The notes below the pieces were generated by a model, which saw only the letters and a list, made by a program, of their open reading frames with translations, ran no database searches and had not been told where the DNA came from. The position numbers and the translations under genes were made by a program. Below are positions 40,501 to 51,090 of a DNA stretch of 64,000 nt, in pieces; the first letter of the stretch is position 1, and the number at the start of each line of letters is the position of its first letter. Origin of the DNA: Glandiceps talaboti (taxonomy: Eukaryota; Hemichordata; Enteropneusta; Spengelidae); the NCBI RefSeq assembly GCF_964340395.1, contig NC_135560.1:10420098-10484097 (forward strand), in the 5' to 3' direction.

Positions 40501-41078
40501 CCGATATGTTGATAAGATAATTAACATTTACTGCTAATGTGATATACAGTTCTGGGCTTTTGGTTATTTAATATTTTAATGTGTTTACCATGTTTTTAAA
40601 TCGATAGCTACAATTTTCACTATAGTATGGTTATTCTGTCACTATATTATAAACGTGTCTATGTCGCACTTGTGTCGTGAATGTTCATATAGGGGAGGGT
40701 ATTTTTACCTTAACCACGGATGTATTAATAAATTAATATATCCATGATGATGCCTAAACAAACGAAGTTCAACTTCAAGCTTGTGTGACCATGGATGTAT
40801 TAGTCTCTCTAATACATCCATGGTGTGACATTTTGCGATTGTCCCAAATGAAGTTAAAAAAAATATTTGTTTTATTTATCAAATTATCTGTTTCTTAGTT
40901 ACATTATGTAATGGATACAATCATATTACTTATATTTCTACTAAATCAATTTGTCCACAAATATTTACAACGAACTTCGGACCGATACACATTCAAAATA
41001 AACACCTGAAATACACTGAGCGAAAATATGCTAATTCATTCAAATAAACATTGTAGGTAGGATTACTCACTCAGACAT
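25845..41078 (-). CDS. KHDC4: KH domain-containing protein 4 (BLOM7 / KIAA0907)
   Basis: Nuclear RNA-binding protein linked in vertebrates to the spliceosome (Prp19/CDC5L). Fifteen coding exons: 41071-41078, 39469-39670, 38387-38497, 38099-38178, 37314-37366, 36609-36808, 35983-36069, 34094-34279, 33717-33798, 32743-32943, 32025-32269, 30777-31112, 29866-30044, 27965-28059, 25845-26419; 879 residues, all phases matching. Seen: N-terminal RKSKWDQP and [16 protein letters not shown]; first KH-like region (about 79-165) from [18 protein letters not shown] to AVRRIREII; second KH (about 224-309) from [20 protein letters not shown] through [12 protein letters not shown] to [10 protein letters not shown]; then Pro/Gln-rich sequence with a 27-Gln run; [29 protein letters not shown] across exons 12/13; [11 protein letters not shown]-terminal [20 protein letters not shown] and an extra Gln/Pro-rich tail. 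Human KHDC4 is about 614 residues; the excess is mostly Q/P-rich. Two donors are weak (exon 12 GTTGTA, exon 14 GTTTGT). Confidence 0.96.
28453..28523. repeat. (GGT)n microsatellite
   Basis: About 23 GGT units in KHDC4 intron 13. Confidence 0.97.
28628..29083. mobile_element. Foldback repeat family E, full copy
   Basis: Roughly 455 bases, palindromic along almost its whole length: begins GGGAACACCACTCCTGG and ends with the complement, GGAGTGGTGTTCCC. Internal paired blocks include TTGATCTTGTGCCTTTATA and GAACAATGAATATTC. It lies in KHDC4 intron 13; a half-length relative is at 32446-32715 and an end fragment at about 36173-36200. Confidence 0.85.
29140..29205. repeat. Single arm of foldback family F
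   Basis: AAAGCAATTGAAATAGTATA and TTTACACTTGAT match one arm of the elements at 49268-49424 and 54468-54850. KHDC4 intron 13. Confidence 0.4.
30224..30249. repeat. Poly-G run (26 G)
   Basis: Uninterrupted run of G on the + strand in KHDC4 intron 12; poly-C in the KHDC4 pre-mRNA. Capable of G-quadruplex formation in DNA. Exact length may suffer from sequencing error. Confidence 0.9.
31567..31644. ncRNA. 78-nt hairpin, possible pre-miRNA or small foldback
   Basis: Bases 31567-31602 pair with 31609-31644 over 36 positions around a 6-base loop, with three G-U pairs and three mismatches if read on the + strand. The central arm AGTGCAGTAAGATCATATCT faces its near complement. It lies in KHDC4 intron 11. 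Size and loop suit a microRNA precursor, but the near-perfect palindrome could equally be a small transposon remnant. Confidence 0.35.
32049..32129 (-). repeat. Coding CAA/CAG tract, 27 glutamines in KHDC4
   Basis: Twenty CAA and seven CAG codons in exon 11, including five consecutive CAG, with two His codons immediately before. Likely variable in length between individuals. Confidence 0.95.
32446..32715. mobile_element. Foldback repeat family E, partial copy
   Basis: Starts GGGGACCACCACTCCAGG and follows one half of the 28628-29083 element through TTGATCTTGTGCC and AACAATGAATATTCATGA to about 32715, then stops. KHDC4 intron 10. Confidence 0.75.
32970..33127. repeat. Tandem repeat carrying the KHDC4 exon-10 acceptor
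   Basis: Five copies of AAGCTTGAACACCTGGT, the last three 33-34 bases apart. On the gene strand each reads ACCAGGTGTTCAAGCTT, a copy of the true acceptor and first bases of exon 10 (ACCAG|GTGTTC at 32943). Confidence 0.9.
33437..33660. repeat. (GT)n / (TATG)n microsatellite
   Basis: GT tract with TTGT and ATGT variants running into (TATG)n, in KHDC4 intron 9. Confidence 0.96.
34280..35982. other. KHDC4 intron 7
   Basis: About 1.7 kb between exons 7 and 8. No conserved exon, RNA gene or tandem array noticed apart from a short G-run at about 34481. Confidence 0.6.
37551..37605. repeat. (GT)n microsatellite with G-run
   Basis: GT tract followed by nine or so G, in KHDC4 intron 4. Confidence 0.95.
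40713..40749. repeat. Short palindrome family C, copy 2
   Basis: ACCACGGATGTATTAATA opposite TATATCCATGATG, a drifted copy of the palindrome at 40788. Confidence 0.5.
40788..40824. repeat. Short palindrome family C, copy 3
   Basis: ACCATGGATGTATTAG and CTAATACATCCATGGT, a perfect 16-base inverted pair with five bases between them. KHDC4 intron 1. Confidence 0.8.
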
Positions 41079-42109
41079 TTTCACCGCATTTCTTGACCGT
41101 CAGCTCGTCAAATCGTGGACTACCTAGACGCTATGGGTGGCATTTGTTGTTGCTTTTGTCAAATATTGGCTGCTGGTGTGAGAACAATATAAAATGTATG
41201 ACGTTTTAAATACACACAGACTGTCACACTATAAACTAACTACACAATGAAACTGCGGGAAAACGTACACACACACACAAACTCATAATATGCCATGCAT
41301 GAGTACAATGCCATCTACTCTCGTAAAGTTCCCAGCTTGCAAAGATGCAGCTTGCTGCAACGTTCTCTCGTAAAACGTGAAATACTTGGAGGACAGCTTA
41401 GAAGTACAGCATTGAATTTATCATTCAATAGAAGTTAATGCCTCGGAAAATAATCAGACCGGGTACATTAGTCATACAAAACTTCGGTCACTACATTGCC
41501 AACACTTTTATGTGCTCAGTGCTGGCTAACTGTGCGATTTCAAGTCTCCGTTCATACTGAATCCCGGTTTGGCATATTTGAGCATTTTTTCCACTTTCCT
41601 GAGTATAAAATATTGCATACTCACCTATTGTCTTCGCAAGTTATCAGGAAAACAAATTCAGAACCAAAAAGAGTTGAATATTCTCCACAAATCGTAAATA
41701 TATACTTCCCCAATCGCAGAGCGTACTTATGCAGGCAGTCTAATTATTTTTATCCAGCATGCTTTGCGTTAGAGCCACCTAACTCTGTATGATGAATCCA
41801 TGAAATGGATAGGAAGGCGGGAATAATATTTCCTCTAGACATTATGAGATTTAACAGAACCACTACCTTTTATGGAATACTAATTGCCTGCATGATTATT
41901 CTCATTACACGAAAGCCGACGCAATGGTTCGTCATGAACAGTTGAAAGTTAACTTTAAAATATATCAGTAACTTAGGGGTTTCAAACATCCCAGCTGACG
42001 TACTTGGCCTAGCTCGTTCCTGGTCGACGATTTTTTAAAGACAAGATGTAGCGGCTTGTTTTAGTCGCCCTGCCGTTTTAGCAACTTTATCGTTGGAGCG
42101 ACAGTCTAA
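41079..42109. promoter_or_regulatory. Shared head-to-head promoter of KHDC4 and WDR41
   Basis: 1031 bases separate the two start codons on opposite strands. No TATA box at a suitable place. Motifs resembling E2F sites (GCGGGAAAA about 41255; GGCGGGAA about 41816) are visible, but short matches like these are weak evidence. Confidence 0.6.
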
Positions 42110-42836
42110 ATGTCTTTATTCAAATGGCGGGGAAACATGAAGGAGGACGACAAATCAAGACAAGTAGCAAGACAGGTGAGTCATAACCACATATTACACC
42201 AAAGTGCATTATCATCATCACAAACCACACACAAAAAACATCACCATTGTCATCGGAGCTGCAGCTGTCCGTTGTCACGAACATCATCATAGCCATCATC
42301 ACTAACAAAATAATCATTGTTGCTATTGACCAACCCTATGAGTAATATTATCCCTGTACCAGGAATTCTTTAGTATATCATTTTCCCAACCAGTGATTGG
42401 AGAGTGACTACTAATCTATAACCATGGCCATGGATGTATTAGGGACTACATCCATGCTATAACACACTCAAAAACTAGGCACAAATCTGTGAAATTATGT
42501 CATTCAATGAAAAACATAATAGTCCTGCAGCATGAATATTTAATCCTCTTTCTCCTAACCTGTACTTAGTTGTGTACAAACAAATACCTCCTAGGGCGAT
42601 TGTGCAAATGGTAAAAGCAAAGATTATAATTATAATTATGGGGTACATTTATACAGTACACCATATTGGCGTTTCCTATTCTGTCAGCTCTGTTGAATGT
42701 TACAGTATTTCAATTGTGTTTCTTACCCAAAGTTTTGAAGGACTCCTAGAGAATTAGATGCTAAGTTGATCTCATGGTGTATTTTACCCAATAACTTTCT
42801 AAGGTTATCTGAAGAGTAATTATCAAAAGTTCCAAA

Positions 42837-42902
<66 letters not shown>

Positions 42903-45900
42903 GTGATTGATTGATTGACTGATTGATTAGTCCCAAAGATTGCAAACACTACTACACCTTGAGACTTATGGTTGGATTTTATGAATAGCTCTTCTGTTTA
43001 CATGTATGTCTTTATGTATGTGATGTTCACTACTTTACTATGATGTATAATTTTACATGTATATGTGTCATTTTAATAGGTTGGAGTGGTTAATATAATT
43101 GATGATCAACCCCATAATCCCTACACTGAAGTTCAAGTGCTATCGGGTCATACTGACATAGTTCATCATCTTTTTAAAGCAGATGAAGAAAGGTAAGTCG
43201 GTTTACCAGGTGGTAGTTAAAAACCCCAGACCACTAAAAGAACTTTTGGTGTTCTGAGTTGAAACGAACAATGTTCTCAATGTACACATACTTTTTCAAT
43301 TAAAGGCTCACAATTCAATCCTTGGTCCTATCTTATTATAGTCTAGTTCCTATACAGTATCGTTACGATTTATACCTTCACTCACATAGTCTAGTTCCTA
43401 TACAGTGTCGTTACGATTTATACCTTCACTCACCTAGTCTAGTTCCTATACAGTATCGTTACGATTTATACCTTCACTCACATAGTCTAGTTCCTATACA
43501 GTATCGTTACGATTTATACCTTCACTCACATAGTCTAGTTCCTATACAGTATCGTTACGATTTATACCTTCACTCACCTAGTCTAGTTCCTATACAGTAT
43601 CGTTACGATTTATACCTTCACTCACATAGTCTAGTTCCTATACAGTATCGTTACGATTTATACCTTCACTCACATAGTCTAGTTCCTATACAGTATCGTT
43701 ACGATTTATACCTTCACTCACATAGTCTAGTTCCTATACAGTATCGTTACGATTTATACCTTCACTCACATAGTCTAGTTCCTATACAGTATCGTTACGA
43801 TTTATACCTTCACTCACATAGTCTAGTTCCTATACAGTATCATTACGATTTATACCTTCACTCGCAGTCTAGTTCCTATACAGTATCGTTACGATTTATA
43901 CCTTCACTCACATAGTCTAGTTCCTATACAGTATCGTTATGATTTATACCTTCACTCACATATGGACCACAGTTGGCATCCAGACTAATCTTATCAGTGG
44001 AGTCGCAAGGATTTGATGATCCTCATACTTTTGTTTCGGTGTTGCATTTTGTCTCAGATCACTTAAAGAAGGTTTTGTACCAGACAACTGTTTTACTCAT
44101 ATTTTTACTCATAATCCTATTTTAATCTGCAGTAATTCTGATTTGGTGTTTCACTTATTATGGTGACAGCTGTAACACTAGACACTTATGTTATTGGGCT
44201 AATTAGTAATTAAGCCTGTTGGATGGTTTGTGAATAAATAAATGACTAAGTCACTTTGATTGGCATACAGATTTGTCTCAGCAGCTGATGACAACACTGC
44301 AATCATTTGGGATTTGGAAACTGGACAGAAACTTGCCTCCTTACGTGGCCACTCCAGACCCATCACCTGTATGTTAGTGATTTGTAGTGACTTAGTGCAT
44401 GAAGAGCATGGAATCGAGAAGGTCCTCCTGACTGGCTCCTCAGATAAACTGATTTGTGTTTGGGATATTGATAGCGGTCAGTGTTTACGTACAATTACTG
44501 AACACAATGGCACTGTCAAAGTAAGTCATACAGACTTATCAAAGTCAATAGAAATCCACTATTTATGTATCATTCTCCACTTTATCTCAAATTATAAATA
44601 TATTGTGATTTTCTCGTCATAATTTCTGTAAAACTAAATTTCAAATATAATTTTTAAGAGACTAGTTCTTATATATTTGTTATCCACTTCCTGCTTTACA
44701 ACCAATGAATGGCTATCATGAAATTTCAACCCCACCCCCCACCCCTGCTTCCGCAATTTGAGGTGTCCTTTCTTTTCAAAATGGCTTCAAAGTGGTTAGC
44801 TGAAGCACAGTCCCTCTAATTGCTGTGCTGAAGTCTAGCATATTCCTCCATTCACCAGTGTTTCTAGTATTTCTTATTTTTCTGTCATGTTGACTTTACA
44901 GTGTCTTGCTAATTGGGATGACCGGGATATATTCTGTTCTGGAGGTCAAGATTTGTGTGTTTTCAGTCACCATGGACAGTTACTGACTCGTTTAGAAAGA
45001 CAACATGAAGAAGGTATGTCCTAACACATGATAGCTGTTAGAGGTCGCTGTTTGTGGGGTCTGCAGTTTATTTCTGTCCATCTTACTCATAATTATATTC
45101 AGAGCCACACATTGTTTTACAGATCAGCTAAATGATCAGTTCTTTACAATAACGTAATAACGTAAATATTAAGTTCTTGTAATTGTGCTTGGTTTTTTGG
45201 TTGCATTTCAGCCGACATTCAGTGTCTACTGCCAATAAAGAACAACAGATTAGTGGTGACATCTGAGAAGTCTATATCTGTCTATAAGCTAATTGTATCT
45301 GATGACGAAAGTGTACACCTAGAAATGTGGAAAAATTTACAATGTCACAGAGAAGCCATCCGATGTCTTTTAAAGATTTCAGGTATGGAATTCAGTGTTC
45401 TCCCCAGGACAGATCACTAGGATGATGACTAATTTGCATAATGATTTACATATCAATAACATGCTAATTTGCACCAACATTTACATAATGATTAGCATAT
45501 AACATGCATGTCTTCAACATTGAAACATATACCGTGACACATAATGTTCATGTGTGTATGTGTCACATTGGGATCAGCCATTTCTGATCATGTGAAAGTA
45601 TTATTATAATATTGCGATTCAAGATTACTAATATGGCCGCTATTGATTGCAGCATTGCTCTGAAGTCAATGCAGGGAGATAGTTTTCAGCAATGCTGCGT
45701 AGGAGCTTGACCATTACCCATGCACCATTGTCCTTATTTGCCATGACAAAATAAGAAAAAAAAAATGGAAACTGGAACAAAATCTTTGGAGATAACACAT
45801 TCTTGACAATATAATGATTGTTTGATTTTGTTTCTCGTGATTAGAAGCTTCATTTGCTAGTGGATCAATAGATGGTAGTATTATGGTATGGACAAGCCAT

Positions 45901-47018
45901 GCATTGAATCCTTCAAGAGAATTCAATTTTATCAAGTTATATCAGGGTGACTCCCATTGTTATCCCTTCAGTGTACAGGATATGGTAACTGTTGAAGAGG
46001 TAAGTGATTCTTATTGTTATGAACTTATCCATTCAGTGTACAGGACACATTTTAGCAGTTTTAATTCCCTTATTGCATTCATTTTCCTTTTCCGAAATCC
46101 TTCAACATATACATATTATTATTATTATATATACCAGTGATAACTTGCATTGCTGTGCACACATACTAGCGTATTTGCACTGCAGTGTAATACTGAAAAC
46201 ATAATTTCATACCACTATGCAAATGATATGCAAATGAGTGCACATTTGTTCCTTGAAGATAAAGTCATGTGATTGCAGAGTGTGATTTTTATGGCATTTT
46301 TGCTGTTTTGGGTAAACATGTTATACATTTGTAATAACAGAATCCCATGGGACATGAGTGTCAGTGTGAATACTCTGGGGTATTTGTGGTCATACTTGCA
46401 AACAGTCAAACTTGCAAACAGTCACACAAATACACTGAGTATACCAGACTTGTACTCACATGTCATGGAGTTCTGTCATAATATTGTGACATGACATACT
46501 GTTGAATTACAAGTTCCTGTTTTCATTTTTGTTCGTTTTTTCAGCGATATATTTTAGCAGCAATAGGCTCTGGTTTCTGTCTTTATGATGTCATCAAGGA
46601 GACATGTTTGTTGCAAAAGCTCAATGCTCATTACTCCAAGATCCTTCACATAGATGTAGTGTATGGTGGGTAGGTATTGCAGTTTCAGAGTTCAGTAGTC
46701 CTATAGTCATGGTAAAGTGTCTGGTTGTTTACTTATGTACACATGTACAAGTGTGTGCGTGTGTTAGTGAATGTGTGTGCTCAGACAAAGCTTGTGCTTA
46801 TGTTAGTGTGTGTGTGTGTGTTTGTGTGTTTGTGTGTATGTGTATGTGTGTATGTATGTATGTATGTATGTATGTATGTGTGTGTTTGTGTGTGTGTGTG
46901 TGCATGTGTGTATATGCGTGTATGTGTGTATGCATGTATGTGTATAAGCTAGTGTGTCAGCTAGTTGTGTGTGTGTATGTGTGTGTATGCATGTATGTGT
47001 ACAAGCTAGTGTGTGTGG

Positions 47019-47081
<63 letters not shown>

Positions 47082-48557
47082 ATGTGCATGCATGTGTATG
47101 TATGTATGTACAATTACAAGTTTTCACAAATACTTTCCTATAAAGCTGTTTGTTATTCACACTATATACATACCATGTATAGTACTTATGCACACATGCC
47201 AAAAAACAACTTGTGAAATAATCCATGCAATGCGAAACAAAGATTAAACTTCTTACAGTACAAGAGAGTCAACATGAATGGGCAGAGATTTCCTCGTTCT
47301 GTTCTCTTTATAACACCAGAACTACAGATTTGCTTGAATTCATATTCTACACTTTTGAAAAAAAAAACACACGTAAATGAAGCTACTGAATGCATTTTGT
47401 TATCTGATAATGTTCCTTTATGTGTTTGTTTGCTGTTTGTAGTCAGTTTATTGGAACTTGTTCAGAGGATGGTACCATTAGATTATGGGGTAGTCAAACC
47501 ATGCCAGAGAGAAATGAGGGTGATACTGGAGACACAGAACCCAGTGTTTTGGTCAAACTAATGGGTAAAAAGTAAGTAAGATCCATACTAAGAAATAGTT
47601 TCTATAAACATTTTAGACATAGCCATTTACATTACTGCAGTGGTCTCCCTAGAATCATGTTTTCACAAGCAAATACATTGCAGAGACCAGAAACATTTTC
47701 TGGATTTGTCGTTCAGAGACCAGGAAAGGAGAATAATGGGTCTGGTGGCTGTTTTCATACTTTTTGTACATGAAATGAAGTATGATTTTCATTACTTCAT
47801 ATCAAAAGGCCACACAGAAGAGAAGAGAAATTTCTTAGTTTTTTCTATTTCTTAGACGAAAGAGTTCAGTTTGAGTATTTGAATCGTTGATTTTGTTGAC
47901 AGTGCTCCAAGGTGCAAAGACAGAAGAAATAGAAGAAGCATTGCTACATACCCTGTATTTGAACCACTACTCCTTGGAGAATGTCTTGGACATTCCGGTG
48001 GGGTGTGTGCATTCCTGGATTACAACTCTAACGGAATTGCAAGCTGTGGCACAGATGGACTTGTTATACTCTGGAAGGTATACATGTTATTCACCTGTAA
48101 TTCTAATACTTTTATTCCCCATACATCAGTGCAATATATTATGACCATTTGTCTTTGCATGAAGTAGTATTTGAATTATGGAAGGGTTTTACTACCTATA
48201 AGGTAGTGTATAGACATTCATTTTCAGTGAAATTTTTATAAAAGTTGTTGCTGAAATATCCATTTAGTCCTTCATGTATTAGTTCCTGAATGAGTGTTAT
48301 TGTGTTTAAGATGGTAGAATTTCTATCACAATTGTGCCCTGTGAGTTCACAGTCCCAGTTTGGTCAAAAACTACAAATCCTGAAATTAAAACTCCAAATG
48401 CATAAAGTGAGATGTGAAGATACGGGGAGGTCAGCATCCTTCTGTAAAATCGTGATTTTGATGACAACTTGTTTTGTTACTTCTGTAGGATGGAGCTGTC
48501 CAAGCTACCAAGAGGAATGATATTGTCCGGCAAATGCTGAAATGGAATGTGCTGTAG
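42110..48557 (+). CDS. WDR41: WD repeat-containing protein 41
   Basis: WD40 propeller protein; in vertebrates the third member of the C9orf72-SMCR8-WDR41 complex, which acts on small GTPases and is recruited to lysosomes. Ten exons: 42110-42175, 43080-43192, 44271-44520, 44902-45013, 45212-45382, 45845-45999, 46545-46669, 47443-47571, 47903-48077, 48489-48557; 454 residues (human 459), all phases matching. Seen: NPYTEVQVLSGHTDIVHHLF; blades closing with NTAIIWDLETGQKL, DKLICVWDIDSGQC, GGQDLCVFSHHGQLL, GSIDGSIMVWTSHAL, CSEDGTIRLWG and CGTDGLVILWK. The exon 7 donor is GG|GTAGGT, fixed by the reading frame of exon 8. The loop after blade CSEDGTIRLWG differs from vertebrates (see findings). Orthology rests on end-to-end similarity plus its place next to PDE8. 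Confidence 0.95.
42428..42456. repeat. Short palindrome family C, copy 4
   Basis: CCATGGATGTATTAG opposite TACATCCATG, in WDR41 intron 1. Confidence 0.6.
42838..42931. repeat. (GATT)n microsatellite
   Basis: About 22 tetranucleotide units in WDR41 intron 1. Confidence 0.96.
43339..43962. repeat. 48-bp minisatellite, about 13 copies
   Basis: Unit starts TAGTCTAGTTCCTATACAGT and recurs every 48 bases with very few substitutions and one short deletion near 43864. Because 48 is a multiple of three, a 197-residue frame of 16-residue repeats stays open, but the array sits inside WDR41 intron 2 and is not an exon. Confidence 0.97.
46798..47110. repeat. (GT)n / (TATG)n microsatellite
   Basis: About 310 bases of GT with ATGT and TGCA variants in WDR41 intron 7. 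Confidence 0.97.
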
Positions 48558-48944
48558 GACTCGAGTTGTTCGTTGTTTTAGTAACCATGGCAATAGTGTT
48601 GTTTTAGTGGTTACCATAGTGACATGTTGGGATTGGCAATGATAGGACTGATACGAAATATGAGATTGTAAGCTTTACAACTATGGCTTAGTAACCATGG
48701 CAACAGTACTGATTTTAGTGGTTACCATAGTGATACTTTGGTATTGGTATTGGCAATGTTTGGACTGATTATTGGTTTAATAATGAAACAATAACCATAA
48801 CCTTGACAACTACGGCATCGTGGTAACCATAGTAATATTTGTGTAATATTAGGACTGATACTAACTGAGATTAGTGTGAACATGAAACAATCCTGGTAGT
48901 CTTTGCAACAAAATTCTTTGATAGACGCATAATTCCCCTTCTCA

Positions 48945-48950
48945 AATAAA
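48945..48950 (+). terminator. Candidate poly(A) signal, WDR41
   Basis: AATAAA about 390 bases past the WDR41 stop codon; the first such signal on this strand after a plausible 3' UTR. Confidence 0.45.
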
Positions 48951-49267
48951 ATGTAAAATATACTACGTGCCTAATGATTAAAAAGACCTAAAAAGGTAAG
49001 TTTTCAAATCACTTTTAAAACTGTTGAATGAAGGAACAGCTCAGAGCTGTGATGGTAATTCATATTTCATATTCCACGGACGAGGGGGCACACATTGAAA
49101 ATGCTTGGTTGCCATAATAAACAGTATTGTTAATAAGCTGGTGTAAATTTATGATAATTTTGGACTAAGAACAAAATGTAGTGTGGTGTAAGTTGAAGGG
49201 ACTATGATAAATTTCTAGTAATAATGCATTTACAACCCATAACACTAAAGTAAAGCATTTTCTGTAT

Positions 49268-49424
49268 GTACCACAATCGTTTATAGCACCCATAGCAAGT
49301 GTAAAAGTATACTGTTTCATTTGCTAATTGACCACATTAGACATGCTAGGCCTGTAAATAAACCAATTGAAACAGTATGCTATATTATACTTGATATGAA
49401 TGCCATAAATCACATAAAGAAAGT
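49268..49424. mobile_element. Foldback repeat family F, short copy
   Basis: Left arm ACAATCGTTTATAGCACCCA...ATACTGTTTCA and right arm TTGAAACAGTATGC...ATGCCATAAATCA are inverted complements over about 47 bases. A longer copy is at 54468-54850. Confidence 0.7.
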
Positions 49425-49973
49425 GCTGTACTTCAATGTTACTGGTTGTATTATGTGGCTGTATGACATTTTCCAACTTACTCTAACAATCATATAATAC
49501 CGTATGCTCTTTGCCAAAAAATCTGTGCAATATTGTACTTTTAAAAAAAATTGAGAGTGTAAAGTTACATTAAGGTTTTAATGATCCAAGGTTTTATTAG
49601 GCATATCACAATTTTTATGCAAATAATCCTCTAGGAATAGTTGTTGTCTTTTAAAATGATAACCATTACAAAAAAGAAAAAGTGTTGAGATTATTAATGT
49701 AAGGAAGTCAGAGTGTGAATATGATGATTAATTTTGAAATAATTGCAGTTTTCAAAATTTGTAAGATTGTTTAAATATTTGAAACAGGTTTTATCTCATT
49801 GCAATCTTGATTGCATGTAATAATTGCATCTTGTAATTTTTAATATTTTGCAAATGGAGTTTTTAATGCTATATCAATACATTTCTATTGTAAAATTTGA
49901 AATTTTGTGTAAATTGCATTTTTTAGTACAACTGAATACTGAGGTAGTTCAACCATTTTTAGGCATCACAAGT

Positions 49974-50325
49974 ATGTATGTATGTATGTATGTATGTCTG
50001 TCTGTCTGTCTGTATGTATGTATGTATGTATGTATGTATGTATGTCTGTCTGTATGTATGTATGTATGTGTGTGTGTGTGTATGTGTGTGTATGTGTGTA
50101 TGTATGTATGTATGTATGTGTGTATGTATGTATGTGTCTGTATGTGTGTGTGTATGTATGTATGTATGTATGTATGTATGTGTGTGTGTATGTATGTATG
50201 TGTGTGTGTATGTATGTATGTATGTATGTGTGTATGTATGTATGTATGTATGTATGTGTGTATGTATGTATGTGTGTGTGTGTATGTATGTATGTATGTA
50301 TGTATGTATGTCTGTGCGTGTGTGT
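49974..50325. repeat. (TATG)n microsatellite
   Basis: About 350 bases of TATG with TGTC and GTGT variants. Open in several frames but not coding. Confidence 0.98.
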
Positions 50326-50799
50326 AAACAACTCAAAGTCAACAAGTCTTCATTGAAGACATTGTCCTCCAAGCTAGTGTGTGTTATGGCAGTTATTGTG
50401 CAAATTTGAATGCTGTCTCTAAATAGAATCAATTTGTTATTTGACTTTGAATATGGAGGTCAAAGGTCAACATATGTCTCACATAGTATGTTACCTTTGT
50501 GCCAGGTTTGGTTGAAATCGGCATGACTTTTGGTCCAAGTTTGATTGAACCAAAGTATGTCAGTAGTCCCACATTCACAAACTAAACAGTTTAACTGCCA
50601 CATTCTTACTTCCATAGAGCAAATTATAATGAAGTTTTACAAAACAATTTATTATATGTTAAATTCTTTGCAATTTTGACTGTTGTAAAGCATCATCAGT
50701 GAAGGTCTGACACAGACATACTGATAGTCAGAATTAATTATATGGTTTATTTTAACAGTTAACAATTTCCTTGTGATGTCAAATGAGTACTAAATACTG

Positions 50800-51090
50800 A
50801 TGTTAGTTTATGTGACAAAACACCATGATGCGTGTGGTGTACGCAATGTATTTGTGCAAGTGCTTGCAGTGTTCTCTGCACCCATACCTTCTCTAGCTAC
50901 ACTCATGAAAGTGCAGCAGAAAACACTGCAAGCGCGAGTGCAAATAACCACACTGGAACGTACATGGCATAGGGTTCTGTTATTATTACATATGTTTATC
51001 CGAAATGACAAATTTCCATAAAAAGTCATACTGTGTGATCACACACTTTCGTGAACGATCGTGCCCTCATTTGCATATCACTGATACACA
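50800..51090. mobile_element. Foldback repeat family G, copy 1
   Basis: TTGTGCAAGTGCTTGCAGTG and, about 90 bases on, ACACTGCAAGCGCGAGTGCA form an inverted pair. The whole block (through CCATAAAAAGTCATACTGT and CTCATTTGCAT) recurs in the same orientation at 60030-60310. Confidence 0.7.

Larger units (their letters stand above)
39671..41070. other. KHDC4 intron 1
   Basis: 1.4 kb between the 8-base coding part of exon 1 (ATG TCT GA) and exon 2. It contains two family C palindromes near its 5' end and nothing else recognisable. Confidence 0.6.

Noticed and set aside
43322-43915. 197-residue open frame of sixteen-residue repeats, CRISPR-like regularity
   Set aside because: It is a 48-bp minisatellite without spacers inside a WDR41 intron; no start context, no unique spacers, wrong kind of genome for CRISPR.
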